Origin: Usnea hakonensis
Lineage: Eukaryota; Ascomycota; Lecanoromycetes; Lecanorales; Parmeliaceae
NCBI GenBank assembly: GCA_013423325.1
Contig: BLJB01000178.1
Location: forward strand, 1-14,168
Direction of reading: 5' to 3'
Length of the DNA stretch: 14,168 bases
Shown here: positions 1 to 8,037 of the stretch, one piece after another
Position numbering within the stretch: the first letter of the stretch is position 1
How the letters are laid out: each line of letters starts with the position of its first letter
Program-made: the position numbers and the translations under genes
Notes under the pieces: generated by a model
What the model was told of the DNA's origin: nothing
Database searches by the model: none
The model's input: the letters and a program-made list of their open reading frames with translations, nothing else

Positions 1-36
1 CCCTCCCCTCCCCCTCCCCTCCCCTCCCCTCCCCCT
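1..36. repeat. C-rich CCCCT/CCCCCT microsatellite at the window edge
   Basis: Irregular tandem CCCCT and CCCCCT units run from the first base to about position 36. The opposite end of the window carries the complementary type of repeat (GGGGGA units), so both ends stop inside homopurine/homopyrimidine DNA. This is non-coding. Confidence 0.85.
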
Positions 37-856
37 TTCCTACCTACCTTATCTATCACAATATCACAACTAACTAAGCCCAACCAAGCCCAAACCAAAG
101 AAAGAAAAAAGTGGTCTTCGCAGTGTCTCGAGATATAGGCTTGCGTTGAGAGAGCGGGTGTTTGAGGGTGTTTTCTTTTTTTCTTTGGGAAGGAGGTAGG
201 CTGGATGGTGGAGAGGGGGTTTGGGTTTGATGAGTGCTGGGGGGGGGGAGGCGGGGGGGGTATATTTTGATGGATGGATATGGGTGGAGGGGGGGTTATA
301 GTATGTGGGGGGGGGAGGGTTTGCTTGTGAGTGTGTGAGTGAGTGAGTGAGTGAAAGTGTGGGAGGGGGGGGGATATAGTAGGTTGTTTTGGGAGGGCTC
401 TTGGGAAAGAATTTCTGGGTCTTCTTCATCCATCCCGAAATACAATAATACTTTAACGAGGTTGGAAAAATGCCGAGGGAAATATCTCTCTCTCTCTGAA
501 CTTATCTCTTATCTCGCTTGCTTTATTAATCCCCCCCCCTCTCTCTATTATATATATATTTGACAATAGGAGAAGAACACCTTTTTCCAACCCCCCCCTC
601 CCTCATCGCTATGCTAAAACGAATCTGATTACCTGCGGTTGCGAAAAAATCCAGCAAACGTGATTATACAAAAATGCGTCTCTTCTCGGGACTTTTTGGC
701 CGTACATGCATGTTACGTATTCCGGTGGTGGGTATTGGTGTCAGAATAAAACGCCAGATCGCGATGCAAATGAGCGATAGCAGAGATTAATTCCAAACAA
801 GTATGCGTTGATACTTTCTTTCCTTTCCTTCTTTTCCTTCTTTTTTTTTCGCGTCC
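37..856. other. Non-coding low-complexity region 3' of the NLR-like gene
   Basis: I see no credible gene here. The stretch holds G-runs of 7-10 bases (239-373), a TGAG tetranucleotide run (about 335-354), a TC dinucleotide run (about 485-497), C-runs near 531-539 and 591-598, a short TA run near 549-559, a 10-bp palindrome ACATGCATGT at 704-713, and a pyrimidine tract at about 816-850 just beyond the stop codon of the minus-strand gene. The 3' UTR and poly(A) site of that gene should fall in the right-hand part, but no clear signal stands out. The open frames present encode proline- or serine-rich low-complexity peptides caused by the base composition. Confidence 0.7.
239..373 (+). repeat. 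Cluster of long G-runs (quadruplex-prone) with a TGAG microsatellite
   Basis: G-runs lie at 239-248, 253-260, 289-295, 307-315 and 365-373, with shorter GGG runs between them; that is more than four runs of at least three G within 140 bases. Between the last two long runs a GAGT/TGAG repeat occupies about 335-354. The composition meets the usual pattern for G-quadruplex formation on the plus strand; whether it folds in vivo is inference. Confidence 0.75.
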
Positions 857-3800
857 TCAGCCCAAATTCACGCCTAATCCTACTACCTCCCCCATATTCG
901 ACGCACTCACACCCTCCGTCGGAATCAGGTTGTTCTCCGGATACGGCGCGCTCGCCCTCCTGCTCTCTCTTTCCGGCAAACCAATTCCCCTCCGCCCTCC
1001 CCACTCTTCAATCTTCCTCTGCCTCCACCTCTCCTCGTCCACCTCTTTCACCGTCTGCATCTCCCAGTGCCGATTACCGTCCCGCAACTTCTCCTGCTGC
1101 TGCGAGGTCCGCCGTCGCGCGTCCTCGAGGTTGATGGGCTGATGTTCGCCGAATTGGACGCTGCCTGCGTCCTCGAAACGGACGATGCCGCCGGGGGCTT
1201 CGGAGATTGCGATGCCGGGCCCGGATGAGGAGCGGGACATGGCTGTGTCGTGGGGGGAGGGGTTGGAGTGGGGTGATGGTGGGTAGGCCCAGCCGCCGGT
1301 GTGGTAAAGGTCATAGGGCTGGATGCCGGGGGAGGAGTGAGCGGAGTATACGGGCTGGGCAAAGTCTGTTTTGGGCGATTTGCGCAAGGGGCGGCCGTCG
1401 GAATGTCGCTCGCGTACGGGGTCGAAGGGTAGGATTCGGGGTGAAAAGTCTGACGGGTAGCGGATCGGATCCGTTTCGGCGGCAGAGTCACGAGATTGGT
1501 TGGAGTGGTTGCGTGACATGGGTTGCGAGTAGTAGCCTTTCGGTATCGTGGGCATCACCGATGGCGGATAAGGCGGGTTGTACATCTGTTGATGGGCTTG
1601 GTGAGGGCTGGTCCGACTTTGCGCCTGTGATGAATAATGGGAGCCTGGTGGCGGAGAGAACGGGGACGGTGGCTGCTCGCGGAGATCGGGAGGTAGGGGG
1701 CGCTTGGTTGTAATGGTGATGCTTTGTTCGACCGGAAGAGGTGCGGAATTTGGTCCCAGTGGCGCTGTTGAATAATAAGGCAAGTTACCCTCGATAGTCC
1801 GCCCTTGTGGTAGTTGCGCGAGACTGGAACTGGACCCTGGATAAGGAGTGGTATACTGGAAACCGGCCGGTGAATATTCATTTGCATGTGCAGGATACGC
1901 TGGACTCATGCGAGCGTCCTCGTCTCCTGTGTCAGCTGCTGACCGTCGACGAGGCACGATTTCCGACGCCAAAGGCGAAGACGATGATTGAGCATTACTT
2001 CGCCTGCTTCTCAAGCTTTCACGAGATCTACCACGCTCCATGATCAAAGGTGCCGCGGATCGACCGGTGATACCTGAATTTGGTAAATTGTTTTCTTGTT
2101 GCAGTGGTTGACCTGGTCTTCCTGCTGCAACGCCGGCCCACGTTGTTTGAGTGACAGGAGTGTCAGGCGGAGCAGGATTTCGGCCTAGTGGTCCACGTTG
2201 GAAGATTGATGCAATACCACCTCGACACGGCGGAGGACTGCGGGATTGCATATCCTTCAGTGACTTGAAGGCTGGGGAAGTTTGCCTGACGCGCCTACCA
2301 TCAGGGTCTGACCGAGTGAAAGATCCAATCACATTTATCGGGTTCGGTGGGTCCACATGCGGTCTTGCCTTGGTAGGCCGGAAACTTCCCAGATCATGAC
2401 GGCCACGGGGCTTTCTTGGCTTCCGGGCTGATGGTACGACTTGCCAACCTTCGTCGAAAACCTCAGGTGTTGGCGGTGCCGGAGATGGAGACGATGCAGG
2501 TGCAGTACTACCGGAAAGCGTGGGACGCGCTGTAGGTTGACCTTCCTGCTCGCTTTCATAACCAGTATCGTATATTGGCAATCGTGGGCTGAGATCGATT
2601 ATCATGGGACGTCTTCCGGCCGAGGTAGCATCAAAGCTCCCCGGCGAGTCTGCCGTTTTACCCTTTGGTAACCCAAACAGAGTTTCATTGTCGAGGGGCG
2701 GGGGGGTCGGCCGATGGTCGGGCGTGATAGGGCCTGGGCCAGAGTCTGAGCTGCTACTTGTCCTGTCGAAGATGGAGATCTGGAAGATGCCATTTTTCAA
2801 GCTTTCCTGGGACGAGCTAGGTTCATGTTGCTGGATCTCATCATCGATCGAGCTCAAGGTGGGCTTCAGGATTTCCCTAATGAATCCAAGATCCTGTGTA
2901 CTACTCTCGTAATGCAGAGAGTGATCCCAGAGTCGCTGACCGTGTACCTTGTAGTATCGATAATCCGAGACCCGAGCAGTATCTGGCCTTTGCTTGATCT
3001 TGATATCCGCTTGGCGGTAGGAAAAAGAGAACAGTTTCACAGCGTATTCCAGCCATTGAGGAAGCAGCCCTTTGGTATTCAGCGAGTCGCAGCAGAAATT
3101 TTGAACAACGCTGTGGATGTTGAGCATATCGATTGGATCTGGATCGACTAGGCTGTTTCGACTTGATGACATGGAGTCGTTATCGTCAGATTCATTCCTT
3201 TCGATAAGCGCGTGCCGCATCAACTCCCCAAAAGTCATGTTAATATCTGGTCTTCCCCCAGTCTCGGATGCCCTGACTTCAACGTTGGCGCGCAAGATCC
3301 TCAATCCAAGGTGCACCATCTCTACCGGAATCTCGTGCCCAAACCAGCACAGTATGTGTATCAGGTTCCATGCTTCCCCATGGCCTGAATTCTTGAGATC
3401 GTCCAGAATCTTGTTGTAGGTCCCTTCGATAGTCGGATCAGCGCTATATGATAGCTTGTATTTTGTAAGAGGCTCGTGAGTGTCAGCCAGGCGGTGACTG
3501 ATAGCATTGATAGCCAAAGGTAGACCACCGATGTTCCGGACCAGCTCACTTGCTTTCCGCTTCTCAGCCTCTGTAGGCCTTTTGATGTGCAATTCCTTGA
3601 AAAGCAACTTCTTGGCGTCATCCTCCTTCAGGGGTCCAACTTTGATAGGGTATGGCCTCAACAGTCGTTGTTTAGACTCCAGATTCTTAGCTCTTGAAAT
3701 GTAGATGATGCTTGAGTTTCGACTGTCAGGTACGAATTTCGCGACATCGGTAGTGTCTTCATCCTTTTCGACGGTGACGCCGTCAAACACCATAAGCCAG

Positions 3801-5586
3801 TCTTGTCGTCTTTCGAACCAGGCTTTGACCACTGGTACGAAGTCATTACCATTCATGCCATCGCACAATTCTGGCTCATCTCGACAAACTACTTTCTGCT
3901 TAAGATTCCAAAACGAATGGTATCTTTCCTCTTTTGATTTGGCTGTGATCCAGAAAACTCCACCACCGAACTTGTTTCTGTTCTTGTTGACATATTGCCT
4001 AGCCAAATGAGACTTGCCGCTGCCAGCCTGTCCATGTAGAAGCACACATGCCGTTCCGTCGCGTCGTCTTTTATCAAAGAGCCTTTGGTCTAGTTCTTGG
4101 TACTCCTTTGCCATACCCACAAAGAACGTATTTGGGCGGAAGCCGGGGGGCACTATAAAGTAGGGTTCTGTCTTTGGGTTGGCAGGTGAATTGGGTTCAT
4201 TGGTAGTATTCTGGTCTTTTGGTGGAAGTATTTGTGAGGTATCTACAGAAACGCCAAATCAGCCCCCACATCGATGAATTACGACAAAGGAACGCCACGT
4301 GCAAAGCGGGTCATAAACTGGGTTTCCACGTAATCTGCCAATCAAACATCCCTCAACAGCACAAGTCAAGCCATTTCCATTTCTTTATCTGTGGGTTCCT
4401 CAACCTCGTACGTGTCAAACTCATGCATAGGAGATCGTTGCTCAATGCCAGGTAATGCCAAATGTTTCTTACCAGGTGTAGATGAACTCGTGCTGGATGC
4501 GTCTGTTTGGGGCGTTGCCTTCATACTACCTACACAGATCAGCGAGCTGTTGGAGAAATGGAGGTGACAGGGAAGAACTCACCTGGAATCAGCTCCTCGA
4601 CGGCAGCTTGCTTCGACGCGAGCCGTGCCTTCCGTTCTTCGTCCCAACGTCCAGTAATAATCGCTGGGGCCTCACCCGCATATCGTTGGATGCCTTCGAC
4701 GACTAGATCGAAGCCTGGAGCAGCATCATTTTCGAACTTGCACATGTGGGAATGGTCCGCTTGAATGCTGGCACGTTCAACATCTTGAACAGTTGGTGAT
4801 GCTGATTCTTCATCGACGATGTATTTCAAGGTTCCCTTGAGGTTGGTCGGCTTCCCTTCGTGAAAAAAATAGACATGAAATCTATTCATAATCTGTATGA
4901 ACTGACGATCGATATTCTGTAAGGTCTCGTTGTTCTTCTTCAAGGCATCCACAAGCTGAGGCTGAGTGTCGACAAGCTTACTTGGCAAAGCGACACTACA
5001 GATCCACTCTAAACGGGATCCCCATTCTGCAACGTCCGAGCCTTTGTGAGGAGTACCAAGGAACAATATCCCAAATGTAGACACGTAGATGGAACGTAAA
5101 TGTTCGGTATATACCCCACGAATCTCGGACGAGTATATCAGGGCACGTTTGACAACGAGTCCGCCAAGAGAATGGGCGACAAAGACGATTGGGCGCTCTG
5201 AAGCTTTTCGGATCCGTCGGTTGGCTACCAGCTCCGCGACAAGATGTTCGGCATGATTGTGTATCTTGTCTGTAGACACTCCGTCTGTGAATGATGTGAC
5301 GTCTGCATCGTATCCATATACGAGTATCCGCGCTCTCTCATCGTTGAGTATAGGTGGTAGCAGCTGCGCCGGCCAGAACGTCTTGGACTTGTCGCTTGTC
5401 CAGGTGTTATGAGGGTTACCGTTAAGGCCGTGGACGAAGACGACATCGACGAGACCCCCACCGGTGGGAGCATAGACTTGTGTGAGGCCGAAGCGACTGA
5501 CCTCTAGAGCGCCAGAAGCTGCCTTTGGAATTGTCAGCATAAGTCAATAGGTCCGATTTGGCAGACGTCAAGCGGGAACTTACCAT
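857..5586 (-). CDS. NLR-like protein: SesB/LipA-type alpha/beta hydrolase + NB-ARC + long disordered tail (1461 aa, 4 exons)
   Basis: Exons (minus): 5586-5584, 5522-4583, 4529-4473, 4242-857; introns of 61, 53 and 230 bp. Coding length is 4386 nt. Exon 1 is only the ATG, followed by GTAAGT; the next exon is preceded by a GCTGAC branch site and AAAG. Residues ~15-270 are an alpha/beta hydrolase: VFVHGL (29-34), nucleophile elbow AHSLGG with Ser119, FLGTPH (155-160), probable acid near 238-239 and His258. YFIVPP (361-366) leads into NB-ARC: P-loop GQAGSGKS (404-411), Walker B LMVFD ending at Asp487, SR at 516-517, GGLPLAI (572-578). A short helical region follows NB-ARC, then from about residue 805 a Pro/Ser-rich disordered tail with no TPR, WD40 or ankyrin repeats, ending in a charged helix (1370-1414). 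Hydrolase plus NB-ARC is a known fungal NLR class (often called LipA and NB-ARC protein) linked to nonself recognition and regulated cell death; the ligand here is unknown. The family call is firm; the longest intron is the least certain junction. Confidence 0.85.
4243..4472 (-). other. Intron 3 of the NLR-like gene, 230 bp, unusually long
   Basis: The donor GTAAGA follows the exon end ACACCTG, and the acceptor CTGTAG precedes ATACCTC, with a GCTGAT branch-like site about 17 bases upstream. The join restores phase (G + AT gives Asp334) and leads directly into the NB-ARC linker. At 230 bp it is about four times longer than the other introns here. Its 5' part stays open for 34 codons after the Gly codon at the junction and then meets a TGA. 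A split into two smaller introns with an internal exon cannot be excluded. Confidence 0.6.
5523..5583 (-). other. Intron 1 of the NLR-like gene, immediately after the start codon
   Basis: This is a 61-bp intron with donor GTAAGT directly after ATG and acceptor CCAAAG, and a GCTGAC branch site ending about 10 bases before the acceptor. Splicing joins ATG in phase 0 to GCA GCT, giving an N-terminus MAASGALEV, which suits the family. An in-frame ATG inside the intron (5540) would otherwise be taken as the start and would add MLTIPK in place of the first Met. Confidence 0.8.
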
Positions 5587-5644
5587 GATTACCGTGCAAA
5601 CGATATATGTGAGGAATTATGGGGCGATCTGTTTTCGCGATGCA

Positions 5645-5652
5645 TATATAAA
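5645..5652 (-). promoter_or_regulatory. TATA-like element upstream of the NLR-like gene
   Basis: A TATATA core (palindromic, 5645-5650) flanked by AA lies about 60 bases upstream of the start codon of the minus-strand NLR-like gene. Distance and sequence fit a core promoter, but no transcription start is visible from sequence and TATA-like strings are common by chance. Confidence 0.25.
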
Positions 5653-5952
5653 GGGAATGGAATGGAAGTGTTAATAGAAGATCATTTCATTCGAAAACAA
5701 ATATGGCAAAGCGCACGGGAGTGGCTGCCTGGCTCGGGGGGTCGTCGCGTCCTCGCCGGTCGCCCTCGTGCCTGGAGTAGATGACGCACTAGTGGTCTCA
5801 ATAAATGTAAGAGTCATGGATGACAAGGGTGACTAAAGACGAAAGCGGTGAATATATGGAGTGTGCAGGTGGGCCCCGAGACTGATTTGCAGAGCCTCGT
5901 GCGCCAAGCTCCTTTAGATTCATGCTCAGCTGATGCCAGCCCCCAAAATAGC

Positions 5953-6014
5953 TTAGGTACGTATCTAAAGTAGGTATAGTAGTATAGGTACATTTATGTA
6001 GCTAAGGTACCTTA
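5953..6014. repeat. Cluster of TAGGTA / GGTACC-type short elements
   Basis: Within 62 bases there are several copies of TAGGTA, AGGTAC and related strings, ending in the perfect 12-bp palindrome TAAGGTACCTTA. A second palindromic copy (AGGTACCT) occurs at 11201-11208 in another intergenic region, and TACCTACCTTA-like strings occur near both ends of the window (about 41-50 and 13859-13869). From general familiarity, motifs of this type are frequent in non-coding DNA of filamentous ascomycetes; their role is not known to me. Confidence 0.5.
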
Positions 6015-6243
6015 TCGAAGGCGAAGTCGAAACCCTCTTCCATTTAGGGCCAAATTTAGGGTGTTTAGCGGCGCGGTCCCCTTGGGGTCCGGGGCAGCTC
6101 CTTGGGGCTGTGGGGCTGAAGGGCCAATCAAAAACGAGTACCATATAGTCTACCGCGGCAAACATCAAGCCCCAACATATATGACACACACCTATTTCTT
6201 ACAAGCATGGCTGTGACAGAAGCTGCGAACGGACATTGGAAAT

Positions 6244-6375
6244 ATGGCGGACACGGGAGAAGAGAAGGCCGAGGCAAAGAGGCAGCCATTTGATCTCACG
6301 TTAGATTTGCATGTGACTTGTCTGTGGCGAGCACGCGTATCGTTTTTGATACCGCAACAAAGAAATAGGGAATAA
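6244..6375 (+). other. Small open reading frame of 43 codons, doubtful
   Basis: An ATG with A at -3 and G at +4 opens a frame starting MADTGEEKAEAKRQPFDL and ending at TAA 6373-6375. The first 20 residues look protein-like (charged, few rare residues), the rest less so. It lies antisense to the probable 3' UTR of the PP28 gene. I do not recognise it. It could be a chance frame, a relic first exon, or a small gene; chance is most likely. Confidence 0.15.
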
Positions 6376-6602
6376 GGTATGTATTGGGCTGAACAACATG
6401 ACATAATCTGCAGGCACTACCGTACTCGTACAGCAAAGTACGTCAGAACATCCGAAGAGTCTTTCATTTGGGTGTGTTGTGTATGAAAGGATGCACAGCA
6501 TGTCGCCTGTTTCTATTGATCATGGTTCAAAGGCATGCCTATCACCTCAAACAACCATGACACCCATACCATCTCGCAACACTCTTGGCCATTTTCGAAC
6601 TT

Positions 6603-7461
6603 TCATGGCTTCTTCTTGCCGCCTTTTCCGCTGGCTCCAGCAGTTCCCATGGCGGCTTCCCTCTTCTTTTGCTCCTTCGCATCTTGTTCTTTCTGTCGCT
6701 CTTTCTCTAGGCTTTCCTTTTCCTCCTTTTCCGCTTTTTTGCGGCCGGCCTCTTGCTCTCGCTTCTCTTTAATCAGGCTCAATCTCGCTAGATCTGCCCT
6801 GGCCTCGTCGGTCTTGCCTTCGGCATGCAACTTCTGGTATCGCTCCTTTGCCTGTTGGGCTTGAAGAGCTTCACGCTCGCGACGAGAGAGCTGACTGAGG
6901 GGTGTAGATTTGGAGGATTTGGAGGGGCCGTCTGTAGGTTGAATGGGAGCAGCGGAGGCTTGAGAGCGCGACTTGGCGGTATGATTCGGGTTGGCCGGAG
7001 CAAGGTCATCGTCATCTTCTTCCTCAGACGAAGATGACGGAAGGTCGCCTGGAGCAGCGGCTTTTGAGGACTTTTTCCTGATAGCTGCCTCTTTTTTGGC
7101 TTTGGCAGCTGCACGACGCTGTTCACGTGTCATAGGAGGCTTGTTGGGATCATCGTCCTCTTCTGATGATGATTCCTCCTCCGATGTGTCTTCTTCTGAG
7201 GATGAAGACTGAGCTTTGGCACCACGCTGATCCTAAGTATTGAGTCAGACTGCGTCATTGGCAGAGGAACAAAGGCGTTTTTACCCCCCACATGCTGACT
7301 GGGTTTCCATCTGCATCTAGTGGTGTGAGGTTTTTGCTGAACTTCTTGCCTCCTATGAAGGGGTCAACGAAGATCATAAGAAGCAATCGCAGGTTTTGTG
7401 ATATACCTCCTCTCGTAGGTTTGCTGAATTTTCCAGCTCGTCCTCTGCTCCCTGGGGGCAT
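6603..7461 (-). CDS. PP28 / PDAP1-family acidic phosphoprotein (250 aa, 3 exons)
   Basis: Exons (minus): 7461-7407, 7352-7285, 7232-6603; introns of 54 and 52 bp, the second with a CTGAC branch site. Total coding length is 753 nt. The start MPPGSRGRAGKFSK is basic and Gly-rich and the ATG context (CCAACATGC) is good. Residues 50-69 and about 107-117 are Ser runs followed by Glu/Asp, typical casein kinase 2 targets. The defining casein-kinase-substrate PP28 domain spans about 156-207, with LSRREREAL, AKERYQKLH, GKT, and ARADLARLSLI in the family order. The C-terminus is a Lys/Glu-rich predicted helix ending GGKKKP. The animal member (PDAP1/HASPP28) is a 28-kDa heat- and acid-stable phosphoprotein; its biochemical role is poorly defined, and linkage to translation or PDGF signalling should not be carried over to fungi. 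The gene is divergent from the neighbouring plus-strand gene. Confidence 0.88.
7353..7406 (-). other. Intron 1 of the PP28-family gene, in frame and stop-free
   Basis: The 54-bp intron (donor GTATAT, acceptor TTCATAG, branch-like GTTGAC) has a length divisible by three and contains no stop in the reading frame, so a retained copy would insert 18 mostly hydrophobic residues instead of terminating. Removing it restores a Gly/Lys-rich join (TRGGGKKFSKN) that suits the family N-terminus. Confidence 0.7.
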
Positions 7462-8033
7462 GTTGGCGAGAGGTCTTGGTGTAGTGCTGAGAATGAAAGA
7501 GAGACCGAGAATTTGTATTGGGTGAGCGGAGCCAAAGGCAGTCCAAGGCTAGATTGTAGATTCTTCGGTCTGTAGAAGGCTGGGGTTGTACAGCACTGAA
7601 ACAACGGTGTCTGCGGGGGGTTTCGTTGTTTGCATAGTGCTTAGTCAGCGAGCCTTAACCACTGGCGTGGGTTTCTTCTTGAAGAGTGATCGCACTTCAG
7701 CGCTCATCATCTGGCTTCCCGATTTCTCAAGTCAATCAGCCGCAGAATCCATCTAGCTCCTATATCTCCATGTAAGTAGATAATCTGTTTACAATTTTCA
7801 CGCGTGTCCTGGCTCTGGAGAGCGCTGCTGCGCGACTGTATTGTCCTTCAACCCTCGCGTCGATCGTCCGCACGGCTAACCCTCAAGGGAACATTAGAGG
7901 CTCATACAAGACCCATAGGTCCAGAAAGTCCGCTCTGAACTTCTTTCATGCGACTCAATACTAAAGATCAAATATCAAGACCTGCAACAGCTAAGAAATC
8001 GTTTTGTTCTCAAGAGCCGAAAATACAATTGAA
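7462..8033. promoter_or_regulatory. Divergent promoter region between the PP28 gene and the Y/Q/P-rich protein gene
   Basis: 572 bases separate the two divergent start codons, so the region must hold both promoters and both leaders. There is no TATA box at a convincing distance for either gene. The half next to the plus-strand gene contains a possible leader intron (7772-7897) and an upstream ORF (7948-8037). No RNA gene is visible. Confidence 0.6.
7772..7897 (+). other. Possible 5'-UTR intron of the Y/Q/P-rich protein gene
   Basis: A strong donor GTAAGT at 7772 is matched by a GGCTAAC branch-like site ending at 7880 and a TTAG acceptor at 7894-7897, giving a 126-bp intron. This is only inferred from splice signals; the transcription start is unknown, and coding sequence is not affected. 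Confidence 0.35.
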
Positions 8034-8037
8034 ATGA
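7948..8037 (+). promoter_or_regulatory. Upstream ORF (29 codons) whose stop overlaps the main start codon as ATGA
   Basis: An ATG at 7948 opens a frame beginning MRLNTKDQIS that runs without a stop to TGA at 8035-8037. The main start ATG is 8034-8036, so the two share the tetranucleotide ATGA. If the mRNA starts upstream of 7948, ribosomes would have to leak past this ATG or reinitiate after termination to translate the main frame. Confidence 0.45.

Larger units (their letters stand above)
5587..6602. other. Intergenic region between the NLR-like and PP28 genes
   Basis: This is the promoter side of the NLR-like gene (left) and the 3' side of the PP28 gene (right). I see no convincing gene. 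It holds clustered TAGGTA/GGTAC motifs at 5953-6014, including the 12-bp palindrome TAAGGTACCTTA (6003-6014), a CCCC-TT-GGGG motif near 6077-6086, and a CCAAT box on the plus strand near 6123. A 43-codon plus-strand frame starts at 6244; see its own entry. Confidence 0.6.

Noticed and set aside
70..429. Minus-strand frame of 119 codons, Pro/Thr/His-rich
   Set aside because: It is a reading of G-runs and TGAG repeats on the other strand; there are no domains, and the composition alone explains the lack of stops.
1207..1713. Plus-strand frame of 168 codons opposite the NLR-like tail
   Set aside because: Arg/Gly/Trp-rich antisense shadow of a GC-rich coding exon; no recognisable family and no independent signals.
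857..4153. NB-ARC exon as a separate gene with its own start
   Set aside because: The frame has no ATG at 4153 (GTG) and stays open upstream to a splice acceptor at 4243; the YFIVPP linker upstream belongs to the same protein.
4539..5540. Hydrolase as an independent intronless gene ending at 4539
   Set aside because: The frame runs past a good donor (CCAGGTGAGT) and ends in non-family sequence; splicing two introns joins it in phase to the NB-ARC exon with the expected linker.
5700..5900. Possible tRNA or structured RNA in the GC-rich patch upstream of the NLR-like gene
   Set aside because: No cloverleaf arms or A/B-box pair could be made out.
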